Shown: in pieces, positions 25,620 through 33,225 of the stretch
Position numbering within the stretch: the first letter of the stretch is position 1
How the letters are laid out: the number at the start of each line of letters is the position of its first letter
Origin: Capnocytophaga sp.
Lineage (GTDB): Bacteria; Bacteroidota; Bacteroidia; Flavobacteriales; Flavobacteriaceae
NCBI RefSeq assembly: GCF_030532915.1
Contig: NZ_JAUNKD010000025.1
Coordinates: forward strand, 1-36,984
DNA length: 36,984 nucleotides
Direction: 5' to 3'
Notes under the pieces: model-generated
What the model was told of the DNA's origin: nothing
The model's database searches: none
Seen by the model: only the letters and a program-made list of their open reading frames with translations
Translations under genes and position numbers: made by a program

Positions 25620-25967
25620 ATGGAACCTTTATTAAAGTACGTACAAGACAATTTTGTAGCAAAAAAAGATTTTCCTGAATTTTCATCAGGTGACACCATC
25701 ACAGTGTATTATGAAATTAAAGAGGGAGACAAAAAACGTACTCAGTTTTTTAAAGGCGTTGTAATTCAACGCAAAGGAAGCGGAGCTACTGAAACTTTTA
25801 CTATCCGAAAAATGTCAGGAACCGTGGGGGTTGAGCGTATCTTCCCGTTTAATATGCCTGCACTTCAAAAAATTGAAGTAAACAAAAGAGGTAAGGTTAG
25901 ACGTGCCAGAATTTACTATTTCAGAGGGCTTACCGGTAAAAAGGCTCGTATTAAAGAAATTCGCTAA
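25620..25967 (+). CDS. rplS: 50S ribosomal protein L19
   Basis: The protein has 115 residues, the usual length. Typical L19 sequence includes FSSGDTITVYYEIKEGDKKR near the N-terminus, FKGVVIQRKGSG, ETFTIRKMS, GVERIFPFN and the ending GKVRRARIYYFRGLTGKKARI. L19 sits at the 30S-50S interface of the ribosome. The gene stands alone here rather than beside trmD as in many bacteria, with its own strong promoter, a structured leader and a terminator. Confidence 0.98.
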   Translation: MEPLLKYVQDNFVAKKDFPEFSSGDTITVYYEIKEGDKKRTQFFKGVVIQRKGSGATETFTIRKMSGTVGVERIFPFNMPALQKIEVNKRGKVRRARIYYFRGLTGKKARIKEIR

Positions 25968-25994
25968 AAATAATCTGGTGAACGAGAAAACATC

Positions 25995-26032
25995 AAAAGT
26001 GAAAAGTAAGGAATATACTTTTCACTTTTTTT
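25995..26032 (+). terminator. Intrinsic terminator of rplS
   Basis: AAAAGTGAAAAGTA at 25995-26008 pairs perfectly with TACTTTTCACTTTT at 26016-26029, followed by more T. It lies 27 bases after the rplS stop. Confidence 0.88.
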
Positions 26033-26082
26033 ATTACGCAAAATATTTTTGGTTTTACAATAAAAAAATGATTTTAATTTCT

Positions 26083-26090
26083 TAACTTTG
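26083..26090 (+). promoter_or_regulatory. -7 box of the exonuclease-GIY-YIG gene
   Basis: TAACTTTG at 26083-26090 matches TAnnTTTG. Transcription from it would start near 26097 and leave about 25 bases before the TTG start at 26122. Confidence 0.5.
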
Positions 26091-26121
26091 ACTTTTAAAT
26101 CTTAAAAAATTCAATCAGACT

Positions 26122-27519
26122 TTGTACGCAATTCTTGACATAGAAACCACGGGAGGAAAATACAACGAAGAAGGCATTACCGAAATTGCCATCTACCGAT
26201 TTGACGGTCACGAGATTACCGACCAGTTTATATCGCTTATAAACCCCGAGCGTGAAATTCAGGCTTTTGTAACGAAACTCACCGGAATTAACAATCAAAT
26301 GTTGAAAAACGCTCCTAAATTTTACGAAGTAGCCAAAAGAATTGTTGAAATTACTGAAAACTGCATCATCGTGGCGCACAATGCCAACTTTGATTATCGC
26401 ATTCTGCAAACCGAGTTCCAGCGGCTGGGATATCATTTTTCCAGAACTTCATTATGCACCGTTGAACTGGCGCAACAGCTCATTCCCGGCAAAGAATCAT
26501 ACAGCCTCGGTAAATTAACCCGCTCGTTAGGAATACCTATCAGTGAACAACATAGGGCTTCGGGCGATGCACTGGCAACGGTTAAGCTCTTCAAATATTT
26601 GCTTGAAAAAGACACTAAAAAAGAAATCATCACAGCCTCTGTAAAAAATGATTCGCAACAGGAAATTGCCGCCAAACACATTCGCATTATTGACGAACTT
26701 CCTGAGCGTATCGGGGTGTACTATATGCACAACAAAAACGGAAAAATTATTTACATCGGGAAACACAAAAACATTAAAAAGCGTGTTAATCAGCACTTTA
26801 CATCATCAACAAAACTTGATGCCTTTTTGCAACGCAACACCCATAAAGTAACCTATGAAGAAACAGGTAATGAACTGATAGCCAAACTAAAAGAAATACA
26901 GGAAATTGAGCAAAACAAACCAAAATACAACCGCCGAAGCCGAAAAAAAGCCAATAATGTAAATTATATTTTAACGGCTAACCTTAATAAAGCGGGATAT
27001 ATTTGTTTTTCAACCGAACTCATCGGAACAAATAACTCGTTCATTACCAGCTTTGAAACACATTTTCAAGCTCAAAATTTTTTATATCAAATCACGGAAG
27101 AATTCAAACTATGCCCAAAATTGCAAAATTTGTCGCAAGCCCGAAAAAATTGCCATAATTACACTATCAAAAAATGTAACGGAGCTTGTATTGAGCAAGA
27201 ACCAGTCGCCACCTACAACGAACGTGCCCAACAGGTTTTAGAAAAGTACGGATTTGTAAATCAAACCATTGCAATAATTGACAAAGGCAGAAGCGTTGAT
27301 GAAAAAAGCCTTATTTTAATCATTAACGGAGTTGTCAAAGGGTACGGATTTTTCAATTTGAATTACCAACTGTCACAACTGGAAATCATTGAAAATCTGG
27401 TAACGCCCCTACCCGATTCGCTCCAAAATCGGCATATAATTCAAACCTACATACGAAACCATAGTATACTGAAAATCACCAATTTAAACAAACAAAAAAC
27501 TTTTAATAACAATGAATAA
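26122..27519 (+). CDS. DEDDh exonuclease fused to GIY-YIG nuclease
   Basis: The protein has 465 residues. Residues 1-165 form a DnaQ-type 3'-5' exonuclease with the DEDDh residues in LDIETTGG, HNANFDYRIL and HRASGDALA. Residues about 195-280 form a GIY-YIG endonuclease domain (IGVYYMHNKNGKIIYIGKHKN, then KKRVNQHF), and the rest resembles the UvrC or Cho region after GIY-YIG, with CHNYTIKKCNGACI. The likely role is DNA repair by incision and trimming. No ATG fits: upstream in frame there is only a stop (26089-26091), and homologues start at the MYAILDIE position, which is TTG here (26122). TTG start codons are uncommon in this window. The next gene overlaps its end by eight bases. Confidence 0.9.
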   Translation: MYAILDIETTGGKYNEEGITEIAIYRFDGHEITDQFISLINPEREIQAFVTKLTGINNQMLKNAPKFYEVAKRIVEITENCIIVAHNANFDYRILQTEFQRLGYHFSRTSLCTVELAQQLIPGKESYSLGKLTRSLGIPISEQHRASGDALATVKLFKYLLEKDTKKEIITASVKNDSQQEIAAKHIRIIDELPERIGVYYMHNKNGKIIYIGKHKNIKKRVNQHFTSSTKLDAFLQRNTHKVTYEETGNELIAKLKEIQEIEQNKPKYNRRSRKKANNVNYILTANLNKAGYICFSTELIGTNNSFITSFETHFQAQNFLYQITEEFKLCPKLQNLSQARKNCHNYTIKKCNGACIEQEPVATYNERAQQVLEKYGFVNQTIAIIDKGRSVDEKSLILIINGVVKGYGFFNLNYQLSQLEIIENLVTPLPDSLQNRHIIQTYIRNHSILKITNLNKQKTFNNNE

Positions 27520-28024
27520 GAAAATTTTAATCGGTCTTTTGGCGGTATCTGCTCTTTTGAATATGTACCTGTTTAACAAACAAAAAAAGACAGGAACAAT
27601 CAAAGAAACTACTGAAAATCAAGTAAGTAACAAAGTTCCAAATGATGAAAAACAAGTGCTTTTAGATTCCATTCGGAAATTGGTCATTGAAAAAAGTGAA
27701 TTGCAATACTTTGACATTCAAGACAATGGCTACGCACAAGATTATTTTGCCGAAATGGGAATTAACAACGTTTCTGAATTAATCACCCAAGCCATTTTAA
27801 AAACAAACACAGCACAGGGGAAACATCCGCTCATTCGTTTTGCCCCAAAAAACACACATTTTCAAACAAATAAGATTAAAATCTTAAATCACAAATGGAT
27901 TATTTGCGACTTTTCAGACGGTGCACTATGGGGCGAAATTCTTCTAAAATATCATATTGATAATCAAAAAAATGTAGAATTTACCGTGCTTGACGACTTG
28001 CTATATCCGGAAGACAGACCGTAA
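27512..28024 (+). CDS. Hypothetical membrane-anchored protein
   Basis: The protein has 170 residues and an N-terminal hydrophobic helix (about 4-21, KILIGLLAVSALLNMYLF) that is a membrane anchor or uncleaved signal. The rest is soluble, with a charged linker and a compact alpha/beta domain near the C-terminus (HKWIICDFSDGALWGEILLKY, then FTVLDDLLYP). I recognise no family. Its ATG overlaps the end of the nuclease gene by eight bases (ATGAATAA), so translation is coupled and the two are co-transcribed. Whether it works with the nuclease is not known. Confidence 0.7.
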   Translation: MNKKILIGLLAVSALLNMYLFNKQKKTGTIKETTENQVSNKVPNDEKQVLLDSIRKLVIEKSELQYFDIQDNGYAQDYFAEMGINNVSELITQAILKTNTAQGKHPLIRFAPKNTHFQTNKIKILNHKWIICDFSDGALWGEILLKYHIDNQKNVEFTVLDDLLYPEDRP

Positions 28025-28057
28025 ACCGGCTGATTTTCACCACATTTCTTACAATTT

Positions 28058-28095
28058 AAGAGAATACACAGCTAAAACATGTATTCTCTTTTTTT
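28058..28095 (+). terminator. Terminator of the nuclease operon
   Basis: AAGAGAATACA at 28058-28068 pairs with TGTATTCTCTT at 28080-28090, followed by TTTTT. It lies between the plus-strand operon and convergent aroK. The A-run needed for the other strand is weak. Confidence 0.8.
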
Positions 28096-28102
28096 ATTAT
28101 AA

Positions 28103-28624
28103 TCACTTAAAATACAATACTTTATCAATTTCTTGCAGACTCTCATCAACCGATAAATTATCCATCGCAAGCACGTACGTCGCCCGAGTGTAGTACGGGT
28201 TTCGTTCAAATAAATGTTTACGGATAAAATCCTCCAAATCATCATCAGCGAGGTGTGAGAGCAATGGGCGGTTTTCTTTTTCACAAGCAAGCCTTTTTAC
28301 CAATGATTGATAACTGTATTTCAGGTAAATAACATTTTTAGTAGCTTCTAAAATTATATCCATATTAGTGCCAAAACAAGGCGTTCCGCCACCGAGTGCC
28401 AACACAAAATCGGTGTCAAGCTGCATCAATTCTTTCAAGTATAAACTTTCTTTTTTTCGGAAATAAATTTCACCCTTCGTTTTAAACAAATCACAAACCG
28501 AAGAGTTTTCTTTCGCTTCAACATAGCTATCCAAATCAATGAAAGCGATGTTTTTTTGCTTTGCCAAGGCTTTTCCGAGCGTAGATTTCCCGCTTCCCAT
28601 ATAGCCTATCAAAATTATTTTCAT
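28103..28624 (-). CDS. aroK: Shikimate kinase
   Basis: From the ATG at 28624 the protein has 173 residues; a TTG nine bases upstream is less likely. The Walker A GYMGSGKS follows the start, then DLDSYVE (substrate-binding Asp), the FRKKES arginine, the glycine-rich GGGTPC and the lid region around ENRPLL. It phosphorylates shikimate with ATP in the fifth step of chorismate synthesis. It stands alone, convergent with the nuclease operon, and has a -7 box on the minus strand. Confidence 0.96.
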   Translation of the reverse strand: MKIILIGYMGSGKSTLGKALAKQKNIAFIDLDSYVEAKENSSVCDLFKTKGEIYFRKKESLYLKELMQLDTDFVLALGGGTPCFGTNMDIILEATKNVIYLKYSYQSLVKRLACEKENRPLLSHLADDDLEDFIRKHLFERNPYYTRATYVLAMDNLSVDESLQEIDKVLYFK

Positions 28625-28664
28625 ATTTAACAAATTGTTTTTTAACGTTTTGAATTTTACAGGG

Positions 28665-28672
28665 CAAAATTA
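28665..28672 (-). promoter_or_regulatory. -7 box of aroK
   Basis: Minus-strand TAATTTTG (plus CAAAATTA at 28665-28672) followed by CCC matches TAnnTTTG. It lies about 40 bases before the aroK ATG. Confidence 0.5.
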
Positions 28673-28685
28673 ACACATTTTTTTC

Positions 28686-28715
28686 TTGCAGAATAAAAAA
28701 TTTGTCTTATATTTG
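28686..28715 (+). promoter_or_regulatory. Promoter of the tRNA cluster
   Basis: TTG at 28686-28688, a 19-base spacer and TATATTTG at 28708-28715 form a good Bacteroidota promoter 25 bases before the first tRNA. Confidence 0.7.
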
Positions 28716-28740
28716 CACCCGCATTCAGCAAATGAATGAT

Positions 28741-28813
28741 GACTCGGTAGCTCAGTTGGTAGAGCACAACACTTTTAATGTTGGGGTCCTGGGTTCGAGC
28801 CCCAGCCGGGTCA
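28741..28813 (+). tRNA. tRNA-Lys (anticodon TTT), copy 1
   Basis: This 73-base tRNA has a full cloverleaf: acceptor GACTCGG pairs with CCGGGTC, the D arm is GTAGCTCAGTTGGTAGAGC, the anticodon stem is CAACA with TGTTG around CTTTTAA (anticodon TTT), and the T arm is CTGGGTTCGAGCCCCAG. CCA is not encoded. It reads AAA and AAG and is identical to the copy at 28849. Confidence 0.96.
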
Positions 28814-28848
28814 CAGGGTTATACAATTTGTTTTTTTATTTTTAATTG

Positions 28849-28921
28849 GACTCGGTAGCTCAGTTGGTAGAGCACAACACTTTTAATGTTGGGGTCCTGG
28901 GTTCGAGCCCCAGCCGGGTCA
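28849..28921 (+). tRNA. tRNA-Lys (anticodon TTT), copy 2
   Basis: Identical over all 73 bases to the copy at 28741 and 35 bases downstream of it; the flanking bases differ. Both copies are probably cut from one transcript. Tandem identical copies suggest duplication with gene conversion or a dosage need. Confidence 0.96.
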
Positions 28922-28924
28922 CAG

Positions 28925-28956
28925 AAAAAGTTAAGTTTTTCGGCTTAACTTTTTTT
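28925..28956 (+). terminator. Terminator-like hairpin between tRNA-Lys and tRNA-Leu
   Basis: AAAAAGTTAAG at 28925-28935 pairs with CTTAACTTTTT at 28944-28954 and runs into TTG. It lies four bases after tRNA-Lys copy 2 and ends six bases before tRNA-Leu. Confidence 0.65.
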
Positions 28957-28962
28957 GTAACT

Positions 28963-29044
28963 GCCTACGTGGAGAAATTGGTAGACTCGCCATCTTGAGG
29001 GGGTGGTGCTTTCGGGCGTGCTGGTTCGAATCCAGTCGTAGGCA
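28963..29044 (+). tRNA. tRNA-Leu (anticodon GAG)
   Basis: This 82-base class II tRNA has acceptor GCCTACG pairing with CGTAGGC, anticodon stem CCATC with GGTGG around TTGAGGG (anticodon GAG), a long variable arm TGCTTTCGGGCG and T arm CTGGTTCGAATCCAG. It reads CTC and CTT. No separate promoter fits in the six bases between the preceding hairpin and its 5' end. Confidence 0.94.
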
Positions 29045-29045
29045 C

Positions 29046-29085
29046 AAAAACGCTGATGAATCAATTTTCAACAGCGTTTTTTTTT
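29046..29085. terminator. Terminator after the tRNA cluster
   Basis: AAAAACGCTG at 29046-29055 pairs with CAGCGTTTTT at 29072-29081, followed by more T. On the minus strand it lies 30 bases past the prmC stop and has a short T-run, so it may serve both directions. Confidence 0.8.
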
Positions 29086-29115
29086 ATTTTTAAATGGTTG
29101 ATAAACGTCGTTTTT

Positions 29116-29964
29116 TCACAATTCGGCTTTGAGCATTCGCGGATTTCCCGACAAATCTTCGCGCAGTTCCACCCGCCCAAAACCTTTATTTTTCATCATT
29201 TGCATCATTTCTTTGCCTAAATATTCATTGATTTCAAAAAAAAGTTTCCCGTTCTCGGTGAGTGATTTTTTAGCCAAATCGGCAATTTTTTCATAAAACA
29301 TAAGTGGCTTATCATTCGGGACAAACAACGCCAAATGAGGCTCATAATCAAGTACATTGTTATGAATTTCTTGCTTTTCCAATTCCCTAACGTATGGCGG
29401 GTTGGAAACGATAATGTCATATTTTTGCGAAAGAAAATCCGTTTTTAGAATATCCTGCTGCAAAAAACGAAGATTTTTAACTCCGTTCTCACGGGCGTTT
29501 TTTTCAGCCGTTGCAAGGGCTTTTTCCGAAATATCTAACGCCGTAACCTCAGCTTGTGAAAGTTCTTTGGCAAGTGAAACAGAAATACAACCGCTTCCGC
29601 AACCAATATCCAAAATACTTATTTTCAGATTTTTATCCGTTTCAGAAAGTATCCAATCAACTAACTCTTCGGTTTCCTGACGCGGAATCAATACGTTTTC
29701 ATCAACAAAAAAACGATTGGAATAAAACCACGTTTCGCCCAATATGTATTGTATCGGTTTTCCTGTTTTGAGTTGCTCAATTGCCATTGCGATTTTTTCT
29801 TCAACAGAAACGGCAAGAGTTTGTTCAGAATCAAGCAAAACCGCTGTACGTGAGCGATTTGCATAAAACTCCAACAACATAAAATAAAAAACCTGAATTT
29901 CCTCTTTCGGATAGAGAAAATCCAGATTTTTGTGCATAAATAATTGTAATTCTTTGATTGTCAC
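29116..29964 (-). CDS. prmC: Release-factor glutamine methyltransferase
   Basis: The protein has 282 residues. The N-terminal helical domain has the IQYILGETWFYSNRFFVDENVLIPRQETEEL-type region of PrmC. The methyltransferase domain has SAM motif ILDIGCGSGCISVSLA and the catalytic NPPY at IIVSNPPYVRE. It methylates the GGQ glutamine of peptide-chain release factors. The start is GTG at 29964, two bases after the previous stop; an ATG eight codons in is less likely because homologues begin with the KELQ-type helix. It is the last gene of a three-gene operon with the glucosaminidase lipoprotein and the PLP enzyme. Confidence 0.95.
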   Translation of the reverse strand: MTIKELQLFMHKNLDFLYPKEEIQVFYFMLLEFYANRSRTAVLLDSEQTLAVSVEEKIAMAIEQLKTGKPIQYILGETWFYSNRFFVDENVLIPRQETEELVDWILSETDKNLKISILDIGCGSGCISVSLAKELSQAEVTALDISEKALATAEKNARENGVKNLRFLQQDILKTDFLSQKYDIIVSNPPYVRELEKQEIHNNVLDYEPHLALFVPNDKPLMFYEKIADLAKKSLTENGKLFFEINEYLGKEMMQMMKNKGFGRVELREDLSGNPRMLKAEL

Positions 29965-29966
29965 GT

Positions 29967-30902
29967 TTAATTAAGGCGTAATGTTTGTCCTACTTGCAAG
30001 TTGTTACTCGACTTTTCGTCCAATTTATTTAGGTCTATGATTTGTTGCACCGAAATTTTTTGTTCGCGGGCAATTTTGTAAAGCGTATCGCCACTTTTCA
30101 CCGTATAATAACGTTCAGCGGATTTATTTTCTGCTTTTTTCTGCTGAATCTCAGTGGTTTTCACGGCAGGTTTTGTGACAACTTGCACGGGTTTCGGCTC
30201 TTCGGTCATTACTTTTTCGCTCGCTACGGCTTCTCCGCTCATTCCCAGCACCTGTTTGTCATATTCTTGCAAATTATGTTTTCTGATAAGCTGAATGAGT
30301 TTGTTGGCATAACCGGGGTCGGTGGCGTAACCCGCTTTTTTAAGTCCGTGCGCCCAACCTACGTAATCATCTGGTTTTAAATCGAATAAAAATGCATATC
30401 GGCTGCGATTTACCAAAAAAGCAGAATGGTCTTCAAACGATTCAAAAGCGTATTTATACCTGCGGAAACACTCGCCTTTCTCGTCGTCATCGTGCGTCAT
30501 TGTTTTTCCTTGCCAAGAGGAATGACACTTGATTCCGAAGTGGTTATTTCCGTGTCGAGCCAATTTTCCTTGCCCCGAACCGCTTTCCAAAATGGCTTGT
30601 GCCAGTGTGATGCTTGCCGGAATTTTATAGCGTTGCATTTCCACCATCGCAATTTCTTTGTAATCTTCAATATATTTTTGTGTTACCGAAGCCGTTACCT
30701 GAACTGCCGGCGGAATTTCGTGATAATCCTGCTCGGCATTTTCGTACTTGATGGTCGCTGTTTTTTTCGGCGTTACCACAGCCGAAGGTCGTTGCCCGCG
30801 ATAGGTTACCTTTTTCGGGTTTTTCTTGTTTTTGTAATACTTTGAAGAACAAGACGATAAGGCAATCACTGAAAGCAACAGTAAACTCATTTTTTTAATC
30901 AT
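29967..30902 (-). CDS. Glucosaminidase-LysM lipoprotein (peptidoglycan hydrolase)
   Basis: The protein has 311 residues. It is a lipoprotein with lipobox ALSSC (Cys18). There is no K-(D/E)-(D/E) run right after the Cys, so it is more likely to face the periplasm than to be surface-exposed. The glucosaminidase domain (about 85-220) has the family motifs ITLAQAILESGSGQGKLA (catalytic Glu) and HFGIKCHSSWQGK, then RYKYAFESFEDHSAFL. A Lys/Thr-rich linker leads to one C-terminal LysM (YYTVKSGDTLYKIAREQKIS...LRLN). It cuts N-acetylglucosaminyl bonds of peptidoglycan. Its ATG overlaps the end of the PLP-enzyme gene by eight bases. Confidence 0.93.
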   Translation of the reverse strand: MIKKMSLLLLSVIALSSCSSKYYKNKKNPKKVTYRGQRPSAVVTPKKTATIKYENAEQDYHEIPPAVQVTASVTQKYIEDYKEIAMVEMQRYKIPASITLAQAILESGSGQGKLARHGNNHFGIKCHSSWQGKTMTHDDDEKGECFRRYKYAFESFEDHSAFLVNRSRYAFLFDLKPDDYVGWAHGLKKAGYATDPGYANKLIQLIRKHNLQEYDKQVLGMSGEAVASEKVMTEEPKPVQVVTKPAVKTTEIQQKKAENKSAERYYTVKSGDTLYKIAREQKISVQQIIDLNKLDEKSSNNLQVGQTLRLN

Positions 30903-31827
30903 AATGCAATATTTCTTGATGTTTTTTGGCTCTTTTTTGATTTATTCCCTCAATGCCCTGCAAACCGCCGGTATGAATGGCAAGCACTTTGGCGTTGGGT
31001 TTAAAAAAATTTTTGTTTGCGAGGGCAAAAATAGCAAAAATCATCTTACCTGTATATATCGGGTCTAAGGAAATTGCTGTTTTTTTGTTAAAATCATTCA
31101 AAAAATGAATTAATTCGTCTGAAATTTTGGCATATCCTCCAAAATGATAATCGTGAATGAGTTGCCAATTGGTTTTTTGAGTATAGCTTTTTATCACATC
31201 GGACAAAAATTCACCTTTCAAAGCAGGAAATCCCAATACGTTTTGATGCGGAAAACTGGCGTTTATCAATCCGGAAATGGTTCCGCCTGTTCCCACCGCC
31301 GAACAAATCACATCAAACATTGCATCTTGTGGGGTTAAAATTTCCTCACAGCCCTTCACGGCAAAAGCATTGGTTCCGCCTTCGGGAACGATGTATACAT
31401 CTGAACCATAAGCACTTTTTAATTCTGACAGAAACTCATCGGTGTGCTTTTGACGATACGCCTCGCGGGTTACGAACCGAAAATCCATTCCGCATTTTCG
31501 GGCAAAACTGAGCGTTGGGTTTTCGTTTATTTTTGAATGAAGTTCCTCCCCGCGAATGATGCCAATGGTTTTGAGCCCCATCAATTCACCGGCGGCGGCA
31601 GTGGCAGCAATGTGATTGGAATACGCCCCGCCAAAGGTGAGCAACGTATTTTTTCCTTCTCGTTGGGCTTGCAAAATATTGTATTTCAGCTTTCGGAGTT
31701 TATTTCCCGAAACAAAATCGTGGTTTTTATCTTCCCGCTTGATGTAAAGCGAAACACCATTGGACAGCGAAATGTTTACTTTCTGGTTTTCAACCTGTAA
31801 GTTATCAAAATAAAGCGGTTGCATCAT
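30895..31827 (-). CDS. PLP-dependent ACC deaminase/D-cysteine desulfhydrase family protein
   Basis: From the ATG at 31827 the protein has 310 residues; the TTG codon before it is unlikely to be used. It is a fold-type II PLP enzyme: KREDKNHDFVSGNKLRKLKY carries the PLP lysine (in SGNK), TFGGAYSNHIAATAAAG is the substrate/carboxylate loop, EGGTNAFAVKG and SAVGTGGTISGL hold the phosphate. This is the pattern of the ACC deaminase/D-cysteine desulfhydrase group. The exact substrate (D-cysteine, ACC or another amino acid) cannot be told from sequence. It is the first gene of the operon leading to prmC. Confidence 0.92.
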   Translation of the reverse strand: MMQPLYFDNLQVENQKVNISLSNGVSLYIKREDKNHDFVSGNKLRKLKYNILQAQREGKNTLLTFGGAYSNHIAATAAAGELMGLKTIGIIRGEELHSKINENPTLSFARKCGMDFRFVTREAYRQKHTDEFLSELKSAYGSDVYIVPEGGTNAFAVKGCEEILTPQDAMFDVICSAVGTGGTISGLINASFPHQNVLGFPALKGEFLSDVIKSYTQKTNWQLIHDYHFGGYAKISDELIHFLNDFNKKTAISLDPIYTGKMIFAIFALANKNFFKPNAKVLAIHTGGLQGIEGINQKRAKKHQEILHYD

Positions 31828-31844
31828 CAAACGGAATTTTGAGG

Positions 31845-31852
31845 CAAAGATA
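31845..31852 (-). promoter_or_regulatory. -7 box of the PLP enzyme-glucosaminidase-prmC operon
   Basis: Minus-strand TATCTTTG (plus CAAAGATA at 31845-31852) matches TAnnTTTG and lies about 18 bases before the ATG. A second TTTG on the same strand is only 12 bases further upstream, too close to be the -33 box. Confidence 0.55.
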
Positions 31853-31967
31853 ACACTTTTTTACCAAAGATTTTTTTTTATCGGTATTATTAGGATGAAA
31901 TATTCTCAACAAAATAACAAAAATACCTAATTCAAATTCATAAAATAATCACAAAACACCAAAAATA

Positions 31968-32000
31968 TTTGGATTTCTCAAAAAAAATATTATATCTTTG
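31968..32000 (+). promoter_or_regulatory. Promoter of the lipoprotein gene
   Basis: TTTG at 31968-31971, a 21-base spacer and TATCTTTG at 31993-32000 match the Bacteroidota promoter. It predicts a leader of about 170 bases before the ATG at 32177, unusually long for this window. Confidence 0.65.
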
Positions 32001-32023
32001 CACCAAAGTAACACAACTTGCCT

Positions 32024-32068
32024 ATGAAGCATTCGTATTATCTCTTTCCGAAGGTATATTTTGTATAG
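32024..32068 (+). CDS. Possible 14-residue leader peptide
   Basis: ATG at 32024 opens a 14-codon frame MKHSYYLFPKVYFV ending in TAG at 32066-32068, about 17 bases after the expected transcript start. It is rich in Tyr and Phe (five of fourteen residues). It lies upstream of a hairpin at 32095-32119 and of the lipoprotein gene. Such a layout recalls upstream peptides that control a downstream gene, but the frame could also occur by chance. Confidence 0.25.
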   Translation: MKHSYYLFPKVYFV

Positions 32069-32094
32069 ATTTTCTTTTCTATTAAGTGAAAAAT

Positions 32095-32119
32095 CCCTTA
32101 ACTGAGCCACAGGTTAGGG
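32095..32119 (+). promoter_or_regulatory. Hairpin in the lipoprotein-gene leader
   Basis: CCCTTAAC at 32095-32102 pairs with GTTAGGG at 32113-32119 with one bulged T. There is no T-run directly behind it, so it is not a plain terminator. It stands between the possible leader peptide and the ATG. The 346-base gap 31831-32176 holds the two divergent promoters, this leader and no other gene. Confidence 0.4.
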
Positions 32120-32176
32120 TCTTCTTCAAAAAAAATGTGCAAAAAAACAATTTTTTAATTAAAAACAATCGGCATT

Positions 32177-33040
32177 ATGAGAGTATTTTTTTTGTATGCA
32201 GTTTTATTTTTTATGACACTGACATCGTGTTATAATGAAAAAGAAGATGCAGAACTTAGAGCCACCAAAGAAGAGCGGGAAGCCTTGCTAAAAGAAATCA
32301 GAAGTATTTTTATCGCACACGGGGCAGACCCGAGCAAAGTTTCTATTTCCGACACCATTACCAAAGCGGAAATTAAGGTTATGTATAGCAGAATGGCTGA
32401 AATTGAGGAATTTGCAAAAGCAGTTAAAGAACCTGTCGTTATTGACCCCGATGATGGTGAGACGAGATCTATTGACCTTACCGAAGAAGAATTTGAAATC
32501 GTTAAGGAAATGCTAAATAAAAACTCTCCGAAAGACCCTATTGATTTTATCCATAAAAGAAGGGATTCCATCACGGCAAAACGAACAAAAGATTCTTTGG
32601 ACGCTATTTCAGCTAAAGGTGCATTTGGTTACTGGCCTTGGCCTACCAGAGTATATATCCCCAATAGACACGCTTTTTATATTTCAAGACGATACAAAAG
32701 GCTTTATGGTATGATTGATGCCAGTCTAAACGTTATAGGCTCATATTTCTACGAACAAGGAAGTAGCCGTATTGATGGCACTTCCTTAACGTCAAATATG
32801 ACAGGAATTATGTTGGGAAAAAGCTATAAACACTTATGGGGAAATATGAGTTTTCATCAGCAACCTACCCTTCTTAATTCTTCTTCGGGAAAAATGTACA
32901 TACCTGGCGCTGCGTTTCAAGGATATGGAGAATTTACATTTGGGCTTCTTCCTGATTATATAGGCTCAGTATATTCTGAAAATATCAGGTTTCACGGATA
33001 CTATGTACCAGGTGGATACGATTCTATGACATTGGAATAA
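32177..33040 (+). CDS. Lipoprotein of unknown function, possibly surface-exposed
   Basis: The protein has 287 residues with a signal peptide and lipobox LTSC (Cys18). After the Cys comes YNEKEDAE; the K-E-D run resembles the lipoprotein export signal (K followed by acidic residues near the Cys) described for surface lipoproteins of Capnocytophaga canimorsus. The N-terminal half is helical and acidic (ELRATKEEREALLKEIRSIF). The C-terminal half is beta-rich with many Tyr and Gly residues and a FGYWPWPTRVYIPNRHAF segment. I recognise no domain. It has a promoter with a long leader and a strong terminator, so it is a single-gene unit. Confidence 0.8.
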   Translation: MRVFFLYAVLFFMTLTSCYNEKEDAELRATKEEREALLKEIRSIFIAHGADPSKVSISDTITKAEIKVMYSRMAEIEEFAKAVKEPVVIDPDDGETRSIDLTEEEFEIVKEMLNKNSPKDPIDFIHKRRDSITAKRTKDSLDAISAKGAFGYWPWPTRVYIPNRHAFYISRRYKRLYGMIDASLNVIGSYFYEQGSSRIDGTSLTSNMTGIMLGKSYKHLWGNMSFHQQPTLLNSSSGKMYIPGAAFQGYGEFTFGLLPDYIGSVYSENIRFHGYYVPGGYDSMTLE

Positions 33041-33094
33041 ATCAAAACTACGGAAAACAATCACCTCATTTTAACCTTTTTCCGTATTACCCAA

Positions 33095-33137
33095 AATAAT
33101 TCCGTTAGTGTTTTTATCCTAACGGAATTATTTTTTT
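33095..33137 (+). terminator. Intrinsic terminator of the lipoprotein gene
   Basis: AATAATTCCGTTAG at 33095-33108 pairs perfectly over 14 bp with CTAACGGAATTATT at 33119-33132, followed by TTTTT. It lies 55 bases after the stop. Confidence 0.9.
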
Positions 33138-33225
33138 ATCTTTCTACTCAAAAAAAACAAACGACACCAAACCAAAACCGCCCACGGGTGCTACCCCCTC
33201 CTGCCATTTTGTCATATTTTTTCTT

